64,000 bases of DNA from positions 1-64,000 of the forward strand of contig NZ_VOSW01000041.1 in NCBI RefSeq assembly GCF_009690905.1. The letters are read 5' to 3'. Each line of letters opens with the position of its first letter. The stretch's first letter is position 1. The DNA is from Paraburkholderia madseniana (GTDB taxonomy: Bacteria; Pseudomonadota; Gammaproteobacteria; Burkholderiales; Burkholderiaceae). The notes beneath the pieces are model-generated. The model did no database searches, had not been told where the DNA came from, and was given only the letters and a program-made list of their open reading frames with translations. Both the position numbers and the translations under genes were made by a program. Below are positions 1 through 8,654 of the stretch, piece by piece.

Positions 1-666
1 GTTCAGAAACGGTTATGAAAGCGATGCGGGTGTGAAACCCGTATGCGACTCACCGTCCCCGCAATACATTCGGCACTGAATTGACGTTTGTCGTGCCGCA
101 ATCGACTCGCCCCAATCTGCCAACGAGTCAGCGTGTCCTCAAATTTCCGCCGGCTACGCGTTTTGACACACTCTGGGCCGAGCGCGGTCCGATGCTGAAC
201 CGCAGTGGCGGGCCGGGTTTTGATCGCGCTGCATCCGGCTCAAGTCGACCCTCACCGGCCGCTCGCCCAAGTGTGAACGCTACGACAGGTTCCAAGCTAT
301 AACGGTCGTTCACGCGGCTATCTCTGCGCGTACGCTCGACACCGGACAGACCATCGCACCGCAGCCGAAAATATCCATTGAGCGTCAAGCAGACGCCTAC
401 CCACGACATCGCTCAGTTACGGCCGCATCCCGCCCGCGCGACCGTCTAGTCAACTCTGTTGCTCAGGAAGAACACTGACGTAGTATCGCGCGCTTCACGT
501 GGCCGGCCGCGAAGATAAATCGTGGATGCCCTGGAACCAGTATGGTCTGCTGTGGATTACCAAACGATGTGGATGACGCCAACCTCTCCCACGAACGCCA
601 ACAAGTGATCTGACGAAGCAACCCGGGCGAGTTTGTTGCGCACTTAACTCCAGCATTCATGGGAGT
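1..666. other. Gene-poor left edge with repeat fragment
   Basis: No convincing gene. The short open frames on both strands lack ribosome binding sites and recognisable domains. A small hairpin (ATGCGGGT, GTGAA loop, ACCCGTAT) lies near 27-48. Positions 176-258 align with the second half of the dispersed repeat at 8373-8522, so at least part of this stretch is decayed repeat DNA. The window may start inside an intergenic region. Confidence 0.5.
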
Positions 667-1587
667 TCAGTCTTGCGTATGCGCCCAGGGCACGCTCGCA
701 AGACATTCGCCGAGATAGGCCAGCATCGCTGTCACCCGCGCCGGTCTGAAACCGCCAGGCGGTGTGACGAGGTTGAGATGAACTCGCGCAATCTGCCAGT
801 CTGGCAAGACTTCCTCCAGTTCGCCGCTGCACAGCGCATCCCAGACGACGAACTCCGGTTGCAGCGCCAGACCCTGTCCCGCAAGCAGTGCCGGAATAAT
901 GGCCTCGGCATTGTTGCTGCTGATTCTCCCCTTCACGGGCACCACGCACTCGTCTCCGGACGCATTACGGAAGCGCCATTGGCCGGGCGTCGGTAGATTG
1001 GTGTAGATCAGGCAGGCATGGTCCGCGAGTTCCCGTGGATGCTTCGGGCGGCCGTTGGGGGACAGATAGTCCGTGCTTGCGACGAGCGGCCGGCGCACCT
1101 CGCAGAGCTTGCGCGAGCGCAGCGACGAGTCCGGCAGTTCGGCGATGCGCAGTGCCACATCGTACCCTTCGGCGACGACATCGACCACAGTATCTGTCAA
1201 CGACAGGTCGATGTTGACGTCGGGATAGCGGTTGAGAAATTCGGGAATCAGCGGCGTCAGATATTTGAGGCCAAACGACATCGGCGCACCGACGCGCACC
1301 GTGCCGTGCGGCGTGAGCGCTTGCGCCGACGCCTCGGCTTCGACGGCTTCACCTTCGTTCAGGATGCGGACCGCGCGTTCGAGGGCCATGCAGCCCGTCG
1401 GGGTTAACGACAGCCGGCGCGATGTCCGATATAGCAGCGCTGTGCCGAGCCGTTGCTCCAGGCGGGCAATCGCCTTCGATACGGTGGGCTGCGACATGCC
1501 GAGCGACTCGGCCGCTTTGGCAAACGAGCCGAGATCGGAAACACGGGCAAATATGGCCCAGGCTTGAAGATCGGGAAGAGAAGGCAT
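667..1587 (-). CDS. LysR family transcriptional regulator
   Basis: A 306-residue protein of normal LysR length. The N-terminal winged helix-turn-helix spans about residues 5-62, with the recognition helix around SQPTVSKAIARLEQRLG. It is followed by an effector-binding domain of two Rossmann-like lobes (about 90-295). It begins MPSLPDLQAWAIFARV, the usual start for this subgroup, although no Shine-Dalgarno sequence is visible upstream. A perfect palindrome, GAATGGA-A-TCCATTC, lies 10 bp upstream of the start codon, which suggests autoregulation (inference). The usual divergent target gene is missing: only an isochorismatase-like relic lies on that side. The effector and targets cannot be read from the sequence. 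Confidence 0.93.
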   Translation of the reverse strand: MPSLPDLQAWAIFARVSDLGSFAKAAESLGMSQPTVSKAIARLEQRLGTALLYRTSRRLSLTPTGCMALERAVRILNEGEAVEAEASAQALTPHGTVRVGAPMSFGLKYLTPLIPEFLNRYPDVNIDLSLTDTVVDVVAEGYDVALRIAELPDSSLRSRKLCEVRRPLVASTDYLSPNGRPKHPRELADHACLIYTNLPTPGQWRFRNASGDECVVPVKGRISSNNAEAIIPALLAGQGLALQPEFVVWDALCSGELEEVLPDWQIARVHLNLVTPPGGFRPARVTAMLAYLGECLASVPWAHTQD

Positions 1588-1597
1588 GAAAAAAACG

Positions 1598-1621
1598 GAA
1601 TGGAATCCATTCGTTCCATTC
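1598..1621. promoter_or_regulatory. Palindromic operator candidate upstream of lysR
   Basis: GAATGGA-A-TCCATTC (1598-1612) is a perfect 15-bp palindrome. A third half-site, TTCCATTC, follows at 1614-1621. It sits directly upstream of the LysR start codon, where autoregulatory sites are common. Binding by this LysR protein is an inference. Confidence 0.45.
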
Positions 1622-1775
1622 TATTTATCAGGTTGAGAAGGTCAATTACTATCGTTCCTTCGAAATCGTTCCTGCGGGCGCTCTCATCCGTGTCGATGGA
1701 ACTCTCAGCGCGGACGGCCTTCATCACGCGATATCAGGTTTGCTGAATCAACCTGGAAAACACGATGCTCCAAGC

Positions 1776-1996
1776 ACAGCCAAGCCTGGAAAACTGCTGC
1801 TTTCGCCGGCCGATCACACGCTGATCCTGATCGACAAAGTCGCAAATGGCGTTCGCCACGAAGTCGATCGATCCGGTTCTGCTGCGCAACAATGCCGCGC
1901 AGGTTGCGAAGGCGGCGAAGGATTTCTCCGTTTCGACGATCCTGACCACGGTGGCATTGAAGACCTTCTCGGGTCCGATCCGTCATCCGGAAACAC
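1776..1996 (+). pseudogene. Isochorismatase-like (YcaC type) hydrolase relic
   Basis: The first reading frame encodes LLLSPADHTLILID, typical of the N-terminus of YcaC-type cysteine hydrolases with the early Asp. After a frame change near 1835-1845 a second frame continues with MAFATKSIDPVLLRNN and VAKAAKDFSVSTILTTVA, the next segment of the same fold, ending at about FSGPI. The downstream two thirds, including the catalytic Cys region, are absent. It is a truncated, frameshifted relic and probably the former divergent partner of the LysR gene. Family recognition is from memory of the motif order. Confidence 0.6.
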
Positions 1997-2130
1997 CGAG
2001 CGGATCTCGCCGAAGAGGGTTGCGACGATTGTGGATGGGTCGATAGTACGCGTTGGCCGCTAAGGCAAGCAGACATTTAAAACCGTTAGTCCGACAAGGA
2101 AGGGCTTTCACCTACCGATAGAGAGGTTCT

Positions 2131-2802
2131 ATGGAATCCGCGAGCGAATTAGTCTACGTAGTCGACGACGACGGGCGCGTGCGAGAAGCACTCGCTGCGC
2201 TGTTGCGCGCAAACGGAAGGGACGTCCAGACATTCGACTCTGGCGAAGCGTTTCTGGACACGCCGCATCAAAATGTCGTCGCGTGCCTGATACTGGATAT
2301 GAGAATGCCAGGCATGAGTGGCCTGGAAGTCCAGAGGCTTGTCCGCACGGACTCTCCGATTCCCGTCATTTTCATTACCGGAAGGGCAGATGTGCCGTCC
2401 ACGGTCCTGGCCATGAAGGGCGGGGCAATTGACTTCCTCACAAAGCCACTCGATGAAGACTCGTTGATGCGCGCGGTCGATGCGGCACTCGCCACGGCGC
2501 ACGTTCTTCGCAAGGAGGCGGAAGATACCGCGGCGCTCCAGGCTCTCCACCAATCGCTGACGCCTCGTGAGCAGGAGCTGTTGCCGTTACTCGCAAGCGG
2601 CCGGCTCAACAAGCAGGCGGCGGCAGTCCTTGGTATCACCGAATACACCGTGCAGGTGCATCGCGGCAACATCATGAGAAAAATGCAGGCGGATTCATTT
2701 GCCACGCTCGTCAGACAGGCAAGCAGACTGCAGCTTCAAACGTCGTCGACGACGCAACGAACGGCGTCACCAGCCGAGCGGCTGTTTCGAGAGCGAAGCT
2801 GA
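2131..2802 (+). CDS. FixJ/NarL-type response regulator
   Basis: A 223-residue two-domain response regulator. The receiver domain (about 6-120) carries the acidic cluster D12-D14, the phospho-acceptor D56 in LILDMRMPG, T83 in FITG and K105 in TKP. The C-terminal LuxR-type helix-turn-helix (about 143-205) starts at LTPREQELLPLLASGR and has the recognition helix TEYTVQVHRGNIMRKM. These features fit the FixJ family, whose members are phosphorylated by PAS-type histidine kinases and activate transcription. No kinase gene is nearby, so it is an orphan here. The C-terminal tail after about residue 205 is Ser/Thr-rich and probably disordered. Confidence 0.92.
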   Translation: MESASELVYVVDDDGRVREALAALLRANGRDVQTFDSGEAFLDTPHQNVVACLILDMRMPGMSGLEVQRLVRTDSPIPVIFITGRADVPSTVLAMKGGAIDFLTKPLDEDSLMRAVDAALATAHVLRKEAEDTAALQALHQSLTPREQELLPLLASGRLNKQAAAVLGITEYTVQVHRGNIMRKMQADSFATLVRQASRLQLQTSSTTQRTASPAERLFRERS

Positions 2803-2884
2803 CGCACGAATGTCCGGTTGCGCCGACGAGCGGATGACGCCTTCGAACCCGGCTGTTTCCGCTGCGGACACGGTGCTTGGGAGA

Positions 2885-3358
2885 TTACGCATGCCGTTCC
2901 ATGAGGTCCGGTGACGACGAAGGAGCAAGCACCAAAGTGCAGATCTTGCCGTCGTTTTCGACTTCGACAAAACCGATTCTGCTGTACCAGTCATAGGCAA
3001 CTCGGTTGCGTATGAAGACATTCAGGTACAGGGGTTTTTGTAAAAAACTGGACAACGACATGACCTTGGCAATCGCTGCACTGCCGATCGACTTGTTTTG
3101 CATCTCCGGCACGATACAAAGCATCCTCAGCCATAAGACATCCGGTTCGACGTCCCAGTGCACAAACCCGCAGCGGCCGCCTTTCCACGTAACTATTTGA
3201 CAAGGGCCCTGACGAAGGCTTTTTGCAAAGCCCGCTTGCTGCAAGTTGTCATCCCAGCCATACGCTGAAGTAACGAAACCTTTCATCGTTCGCCGGTATG
3301 TGCCAAATAGCCATTCCGAGTCTCCGGGTACGGGCAGCCGAAAATCCAGATCCACCAC
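2885..3358 (-). CDS. GNAT family N-acetyltransferase
   Basis: A 157-residue protein with GNAT fold features. The N-terminal strand and helix is LDFRLPVPGDSEWLFGTYRR. The acetyl-CoA-binding motif A is around residues 90-105 (VPEMQNKSIGSAAIAKVM, with Q-N-K-S-I-G in place of the R/Q-x-x-G-x-G/A consensus). The C-terminal part, NRVAYDWYSRIGFVEVEND, is typical of motif B. It should transfer an acetyl group from acetyl-CoA to an unknown amine. It is isolated and convergent with the response regulator gene. Confidence 0.85.
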   Translation of the reverse strand: MVDLDFRLPVPGDSEWLFGTYRRTMKGFVTSAYGWDDNLQQAGFAKSLRQGPCQIVTWKGGRCGFVHWDVEPDVLWLRMLCIVPEMQNKSIGSAAIAKVMSLSSFLQKPLYLNVFIRNRVAYDWYSRIGFVEVENDGKICTLVLAPSSSPDLMERHA

Positions 3359-4119
3359 AACCGCCGATCGCGATAAGCAGGTCTTCGGCAGAGTACTGGA
3401 TAAAGAGGATCGGCATCAGTCGGTTGGGGCCGGCGAAAGCCAATGGATGCGGAATGCCGTTCACCGGACAGCTGAGTCACCGATCCGCTGCTGGCCGAAC
3501 CTCGGCTCCCGACGAACCGCCGAAATCGACCCGAATCGGACCTACGAAACTTCGTGCCAGCGATCTCTCCTCGGGGTCGCCGGGGAGACGGAGAGCGTGA
3601 GCCTGGCCGGTTTCAAAGGGATGCTGTCGAAAAACTCGCGGCAGTTGGTTGCCCACCGCCGGCCAGAAAATCGATCTCTCAGATCGCACTACAAGCCGTT
3701 CGCGGGCCTCGGTTAAGGAGCGACCAATGAAAACCTCGCGATGTAGACCGTCGCCGGCTTTTTCAACACCATCAAAGGTCAAACGGTCATTCACGCAAGG
3801 ACACGCCTCTAACGAGTACGGGACACGAGGCGTATTCCAGCTTTATGTAATAGCCGCCCTTTGCCCCGCCAGCTACCATCAGGAAATTGGCACTACAAAC
3901 CGTTCAATTCAGACACCACGGCTTGGCGATTGCACTGCGGACCTCGATGTGATCGCGGGCCGGATGAACGTCCTGCCGGGCAATTCACGGCATCCGATTC
4001 CGATCGCGAAGGGATCGGAAAGCCAGCGGTAATGATCGACGAGATCGCTACCCGGCGGTACACAGTCGTGCCCGACATTCAATCTCTCTTCCGATGGCAA
4101 TGACACGAAAGGACACACT
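3359..4119. other. Intergenic, no recognisable gene
   Basis: About 760 bp with short overlapping open frames on both strands, none with a recognisable domain or a good ribosome binding site. Around 3500-3545 there is weak similarity to the core of the dispersed repeat at 8443-8522. The final 40 bp contain the ribosome-binding region of the propeller gene that starts at 4120. Confidence 0.5.
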
Positions 4120-5034
4120 ATGACCTCGCCCCGAACCAGCGGAACGAATATTTCCCCGGATGCGACCCGCTCCGGCCGATTGTTTTTCCTCGAACTGAGC
4201 GGTGGCCGCATTCACTCGATCAATCCCGACGGATCCGACCTCAAGACGATCGTCGCGGATTGCCGCCTCCCCGACGGCATCGTCGCGGACGTTGATGCCG
4301 GTCATATCTACTGGACCAACATGGGTTCAATCGGCCTCCATGACGGCTCGATCGAACGTGCCGACCTGGATGGCAAGAACCGCGTGGTCATCGTCCCGCA
4401 AGGCGTCACGCACACACCGAAGCAGATTCATCTCGACAAGGCAAATGGCAAGCTCTATTGGTGCGATCGAGAGGGCATGCGCGTGATGCGCGCCAACCTC
4501 GACGGCTCTCAAGTCGAAACGCTGGTCGCGACCGGGCAGAGCGACCAGGACCGTCTCGACCAGACCCGGTGGTGCGTCGGAATCACGATCGATCCGAAGC
4601 ACAAGAAGCTCTACTGGACGCAAAAAGGTCCGGACAACGCCGGCCTGGGCCGCATCTTCCGCGCCAATATCGAGATCCCGCAGGGCGAAGGCCCGACAAA
4701 CCGCTCCGACATCGAGGTGCTGTTCGACCGGCTGCCCGAGCCCATCGACCTCGAGCTCGACCTCACGAAGCGTGTCCTCTACTGGACCGACCGCGGCGAT
4801 CCTCCGCGCGGCAACTCCGTCAATCGAACGCCGATCGACGGACCCGCGACGTCTGAAATCCTCGTTACGCACCTGATGGAGGGAATCGGCATCGCACTCG
4901 ACATTCCCGGAAATCGGATGTTCGTCACGGACCTGGGCGGCTCGATCTACTCCGCCGATCTCGATGGAAAAAACCCGCGCAACTTCCTTTTCGCCCAAGG
5001 CAACCTGACCGGCATCGCCTATGCCGAAGTCTGA
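4120..5034 (+). CDS. YWTD-repeat beta-propeller protein
   Basis: A 304-residue protein made almost entirely of LDL-receptor class B (YWTD) repeats: IYWTNMG, LYWCDREG, LYWTQKGPDN and LYWTDRGDP each head a propeller blade, and the chain closes with FVTDLGGSIYSADLDG. No signal peptide is visible, so it is probably cytoplasmic. It is the first gene of an apparent operon with a 3-hydroxyacyl-CoA dehydrogenase (21 bp gap) and a CoA transferase. That suggests a role as a lactonase-like enzyme or binding protein in the same acyl-CoA pathway (inference). No catalytic residues can be assigned. Confidence 0.88.
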   Translation: MTSPRTSGTNISPDATRSGRLFFLELSGGRIHSINPDGSDLKTIVADCRLPDGIVADVDAGHIYWTNMGSIGLHDGSIERADLDGKNRVVIVPQGVTHTPKQIHLDKANGKLYWCDREGMRVMRANLDGSQVETLVATGQSDQDRLDQTRWCVGITIDPKHKKLYWTQKGPDNAGLGRIFRANIEIPQGEGPTNRSDIEVLFDRLPEPIDLELDLTKRVLYWTDRGDPPRGNSVNRTPIDGPATSEILVTHLMEGIGIALDIPGNRMFVTDLGGSIYSADLDGKNPRNFLFAQGNLTGIAYAEV

Positions 5035-5055
5035 CCCACGCATTGGAGACATGAC

Positions 5056-6009
5056 ATGACTGATACCAAGAGCCAGCCCATTCGCCGCATCGCCATCATC
5101 GGCACCGGCGTGATCGGTGCCAGCTGGACCGCGCTGTTTCTCGCCAAGGGGCTGAAGGTCGTTGCGACGGACATCGCCCCGAATGCCGAAGCCCAACTCA
5201 GGGCGTTCGTGGAGGCTGCCTGGCCGGCGCTCACGAGATTGGGCCTGGCGCCCGGCGCGTCGCAAGCGAACCTGACGTTCACGCCTGTGCTTGCACAAGC
5301 ACTCACGGATGTGGATCTGGTCCAGGAAAACGGCCCCGAGCGGCTCGAATTCAAGCAGGATCTCTATCGGCAACTCGATGAGCTGCTGCCCCCCCACGTG
5401 ATCATCGCATCGAGCACGTCGACCCTGCCCATGAGCAGCATCCAGGTGGGCGCCGTGCTGCATCCCGAGCGCTGCGTCGTCGGCCATCCGTTCAATCCGC
5501 CGCACCTGATTCCGCTGGTCGAGATCGTCGGCGGGACCAAGACCTCGGAAGAGACGATCCAGCGCGCCATGGAGTTCTATACGTCGATCGGGAAACAGGC
5601 GGTGCGCCTGAACAAGGAATTGCGGGGCCACGTCGCCAACCGTCTGCAGTTCGCGGTGGCGCGCGAGGTCTATTACCTGGTGTCAGAGGGTGTGCTGAGT
5701 GCCGCCGACGTCGACACCGCCCTCTCCTGGGGGCCGGGCCTGCGCTGGGGCTTGATGGGCAACATGATGCTCAATCACCTCGGCGGCGGCCCGGGCGGCA
5801 TCGAGCACTTCTTCCATCAGTTCGCCGGCCCGATGACGGCTGGGTGGAAGGAACTGGGCTCGCCGGAGCTGACGCCGGAAGTGCAGAAGAAGCTGATCGA
5901 CGGCGTTCATGCCGAGGTCGGATCGCGGTCCATCGAGGAACTGGAGGCAGAGCGCGATGAGCTGCTGCTCGGACTTATCGAGCTGCGCACCAAAGGAAAG
6001 GCGCGTTAA
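5056..6009 (+). CDS. 3-hydroxyacyl-CoA / L-carnitine dehydrogenase family
   Basis: A 317-residue NAD-dependent dehydrogenase. The Rossmann motif GTGVIGASW lies at about residues 16-24. The domain continues with QENGPERLEFKQDLY and SSTSTLPMS, and the catalytic-site segment HPFNPPHLIPLVEIVGG is typical of 3-hydroxyacyl-CoA and carnitine dehydrogenases. The C-terminal helical dimerisation domain carries GHVANRLQFAVAREV. The enzyme oxidises a 3-hydroxy group with NAD+. The length fits a stand-alone carnitine-dehydrogenase-like protein without the thioesterase fusion. The neighbouring CoA transferase supports a hydroxyacid catabolic pathway; the substrate is not determined. Confidence 0.9.
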   Translation: MTDTKSQPIRRIAIIGTGVIGASWTALFLAKGLKVVATDIAPNAEAQLRAFVEAAWPALTRLGLAPGASQANLTFTPVLAQALTDVDLVQENGPERLEFKQDLYRQLDELLPPHVIIASSTSTLPMSSIQVGAVLHPERCVVGHPFNPPHLIPLVEIVGGTKTSEETIQRAMEFYTSIGKQAVRLNKELRGHVANRLQFAVAREVYYLVSEGVLSAADVDTALSWGPGLRWGLMGNMMLNHLGGGPGGIEHFFHQFAGPMTAGWKELGSPELTPEVQKKLIDGVHAEVGSRSIEELEAERDELLLGLIELRTKGKAR

Positions 6010-6019
6010 AGGTACGGAT

Positions 6020-6042
6020 GCGGCCACGCCACGCGTGGCCGC
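6020..6042 (+). terminator. Intergenic hairpin after dehydrogenase gene
   Basis: A perfect 9-bp stem (GCGGCCACG / CGTGGCCGC) with a 5-nt loop lies 10 bp after the dehydrogenase stop. There is no T-run, so it may be an mRNA-stabilising or attenuating hairpin rather than a full terminator before the CoA-transferase gene. Confidence 0.5.
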
Positions 6043-6099
6043 GGCTCGCGTGAATTGATCGCGGGCAGTTGACACTCCCTTATCGAAGAAATTTCCCAA

Positions 6100-7608
6100 A
6101 TGAAAGACTCGACCAATCTTGCAATCGAAAGCGGGCCGGATCGGCTCACCGGAATCATTCAATCGAATCTCGCGAATCCGGCACGGAACGCGGATATCGA
6201 CCTCCACGGCGCGCTCAATGACGTACTGAAAGACGTCGGGCTATCGACGGCGGACAGCGGTGGCAAGATCACGTTCCACGGCCGGGATCCGATCATTCCC
6301 GCGCTCTTCCGGTTCGGCTCGTTGTCCGCGATCGCCCTGGCCGCGAAGGCCGTCGGCGTCGCTGCACTATGGCGACTGCGGACCGGCGAGGAACAGGACA
6401 TCGAAGTGGACGTTCGTAAAGCGTTGCGGCGCTTCGCGGGGTTCTTCGATCTGAAATGGGAGACGATCAATGGACGTCCTCCAGCCCTCAAGATCGATAC
6501 CAATCTCTTTCGCGAAACCCGCGACGGACGGCACGTCGTGCCCCTGAACATCTACCCAAAGCTGGCTGCCCGCGAACTCAGCCTGCTGCGGTGCGACTCC
6601 AGCCCGGAAGCCGTGCGCAACGCCATTCTGCAATGGCGCGCGGACGACCTGGAGAATGCGGCGGCGGAAGCCGGGATCGTCATCGCCAAGGTGCGCACTT
6701 TCGAGGAATTCCGCAAGGAGCTTCAGTACACCGAGGTCCTCTCGAGAATGTCGCTGATCAACGTGGAAAAGATCGGCGAAAGCGAGCCGATCCCTTTCAG
6801 GAAAGAGGGCACCAGTCCGCTGGACGGCATTCGCGCACTTGGGATGGGTCACGTGATTGCCGGAGCGGCCATCGGGAGAGACCTCGCTTTGCACGGGGCC
6901 GATGTCCTCAACATCTGGCGGCCGTTCGACGACAGCGAAATCGAGGCGTTCGCGTGGGACACTCAGGTCGGGATGCGCTCGACGATCCTGGACTACTCGA
7001 CGGAGGATCGCGCGAAATTCGATCTCCTGCTGAAGGATGCCGATGTCTTCTTCGCGAACAAGCGTCCGGGCTACCTGGAACGCCATGGTCTCGAGGCTGA
7101 GGAACTCTGCGGCAGGAAGCCTGGGTTGATCCATGCCAGTGTCCTGCTTCACGGCGCCAGGGGCCCCTGGAAGTATCGTCCGGGATTCGATGAAATCGGC
7201 GCGGCCGTCTCGGGGCTGTTCGCCGTCGAAGGTACGCTCGCGCGTCCGAAATCGCCGCCGATCATCCCCATTGTCGACAACGTGGTGGGCTGGCTCGGCA
7301 CGGTCGGCGTACTCGCGGCGCTGCGCCGACGTGCGATCGAGGGTGGCAGCTATCGAGTCACCGTTTCTCTGACCCGAACCGTGCTGTGGCTGTTCTCGCT
7401 CGGCATCTTCGACAGGGACTATGCCCAGGCGACCGCCGGATCTTCCGAAGAACACGCCTACGTCGCCCCCGATCTGTTCACGGCAGAGACCCCGCTGGGC
7501 ACGTATCAGGGCATGACCGACCAGGTCGTCCTGTCGAAGACTCCCGGGTCCTTCAGGACGGTGCTCGTGTCACGAGGCTCGAGCAAGCCCGAATGGCTGA
7601 CGCAGTGA
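6100..7608 (+). CDS. CaiB/BaiF (class III) CoA transferase
   Basis: A 502-residue protein, about 100 residues longer than a typical single-domain class III CoA transferase. The recognisable CaiB/BaiF region is the C-terminal part: DGIRALGMGHVIAGAAIGRD, LNIWRPFDDSE, DADVFFANKRPGYLERHG, and RPGFDEIGAAVSGLFAVEG containing the expected catalytic Asp of the family. The N-terminal ~230 residues are a diverged half, as in fused or degenerate CaiB pairs. It moves CoA between carboxylic acids and would activate the substrate of the upstream dehydrogenase. Its last 117 bp recur as a separate diverged copy at 8081-8197. Confidence 0.88.
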   Translation: MKDSTNLAIESGPDRLTGIIQSNLANPARNADIDLHGALNDVLKDVGLSTADSGGKITFHGRDPIIPALFRFGSLSAIALAAKAVGVAALWRLRTGEEQDIEVDVRKALRRFAGFFDLKWETINGRPPALKIDTNLFRETRDGRHVVPLNIYPKLAARELSLLRCDSSPEAVRNAILQWRADDLENAAAEAGIVIAKVRTFEEFRKELQYTEVLSRMSLINVEKIGESEPIPFRKEGTSPLDGIRALGMGHVIAGAAIGRDLALHGADVLNIWRPFDDSEIEAFAWDTQVGMRSTILDYSTEDRAKFDLLLKDADVFFANKRPGYLERHGLEAEELCGRKPGLIHASVLLHGARGPWKYRPGFDEIGAAVSGLFAVEGTLARPKSPPIIPIVDNVVGWLGTVGVLAALRRRAIEGGSYRVTVSLTRTVLWLFSLGIFDRDYAQATAGSSEEHAYVAPDLFTAETPLGTYQGMTDQVVLSKTPGSFRTVLVSRGSSKPEWLTQ

Positions 7609-7789
7609 GGACCTAAGCCGACGATCGATGAGCAATCCCAGTAAGCGGCGGCCTTGACCGTCCGTATGTTGTTGACACGCGTGCGCTCGCGCGATCGCGA
7701 AAGCAGCAGTAAGCCGCGGCGCACATCATGCCTGGATATCGTGGCACATTGCGATGCCACGTAGTCCGCCTCAAACCAAGGAGAACCCG

Positions 7790-7999
7790 ATGTCGGAACA
7801 CGTATACAAACTGATTGAACTCACCGGCTCGTCGACGCAATCGAGCGACGACGCGGTGCGTGTGGCGCTAAGCAAAGCGGCCAATACCGTGCGCAACATG
7901 CACTGGTTCGAAGTGTCTGAGACGCGCGGACACATTGAGGAGGGCAAGGTCATGCACTGGCAGGTCACGCTGAAGGTCGGGCTGCGCCTGGAGGACTGA
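7790..7999 (+). CDS. Dodecin family flavin-binding protein
   Basis: A 69-residue protein that matches dodecin over its full length: VYKLIELTGSSTQSSDDAVR, then VRNMHWFEVSETRGHI with the Trp that stacks on the flavin, and the closing strand HWQVTLKVGLRLED. Dodecins form hollow dodecamers that store or buffer riboflavin, FMN or CoA-linked cofactors. The start at 7790 is chosen because AAGGAG lies 7 bp upstream and the protein begins in the usual place. It lies between the CoA-transferase gene and a second copy of that gene's 3' end, so it appears to have been inserted with the neighbouring segment. Confidence 0.95.
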   Translation: MSEHVYKLIELTGSSTQSSDDAVRVALSKAANTVRNMHWFEVSETRGHIEEGKVMHWQVTLKVGLRLED

Positions 8000-8080
8000 G
8001 ACCAGACGGTGACTCATAAAGGCCCTGACCGCATGGTCCGAACAACACAGGGATGTTTCAAGCAAACACCCTCTCTGGGA

Positions 8081-8197
8081 CCCGCTGGGCACATATCAGG
8101 GCATGACCGACCAGGTGGTCTTGTCGAAGACTCCCGGGGCCTTCAGGACGGTGCTCGTGCCGCGAGGCTCAAGTAAGCCCGAATGGCTGACGCGGTG
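8081..8197 (+). pseudogene. Second copy of CoA-transferase gene 3' end
   Basis: This 117-bp stretch aligns without gaps to 7491-7607, the end of the CoA-transferase gene, with about 10 differences and the stop codon preserved. Most differences fall at third codon positions and are synonymous; the amino-acid changes are few (Ser to Ala, Ser to Pro, Gln to Arg). The copy therefore seems to derive from a diverged functional homologue and not from decay after a recent duplication. Confidence 0.85.
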
Positions 8198-8372
8198 AAG
8201 GTGCCCGACCGCGAAATCAGACAGGGGCGGATGGCGTTACGGCTGATGTTAATCAGCTTTCTGCAAGCAAAGGACGCCATTCCGTCTCCGCCGTCTCTGA
8301 TTGCGATTGAAACGGCGGGGGCCGCCGCGCGCCCTTGCAAAGGCGATAAAGCAACGTTCATGGTCGCGAATT

Positions 8373-8530
8373 GAGTGGCCGCTTTCTGGGGTGGATCCGA
8401 CGTCTGAACTTCCGAGCAACGGTGCGTGCGAATGACGCTTCATGGCCGAACTCGGTCCGACGCCGAACCGCCGAGCTGGCCGCCGTTGATCGTTCCGCTG
8501 CCGGCGGAAGTCGACCCTTCTCCGTCATAC
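8373..8530 (+). repeat. Dispersed repeat, longest copy
   Basis: The first half (8373-8458) aligns with 30066-30146 and 10324-10402: all share GTGGCCG/ATGGCCG, CCGACGYCTGAA and a downstream GAAYGACG followed by TGGCCG. The second half (8443-8522) aligns with 176-258. The rest of the 8200-8654 interval contains no recognisable gene. It is a degenerate non-coding repeat of unknown origin. Confidence 0.6.
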
Positions 8531-8654
8531 GAGGTCAATCAAGATCTCCGGCCGCTTTTCGAATTGCAACGGCCGTTAATCAATACAGTTGAATCGTGCT
8601 GGAGGTTCAATCTCCCGAAGTGGGTTGCCGCGATAGCCCGCCCGCGGCCTCGAC

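Noticed and set aside
1..60. Resemblance of the left end to the 3' end of a group II intron (GTGAAA hairpin)
   Set aside because: The expected domain V sequence (GAGCCG...GTTC with the AGC triad) is not present, so the hairpin is probably incidental.
4327..5631. 434-codon minus-strand open frame opposite the propeller and dehydrogenase genes
   Set aside because: It is the antisense of two well-supported genes and its composition is rich in Arg, Asp, His and Gly, typical of the mirror frame in high-GC DNA; no domain is recognised.
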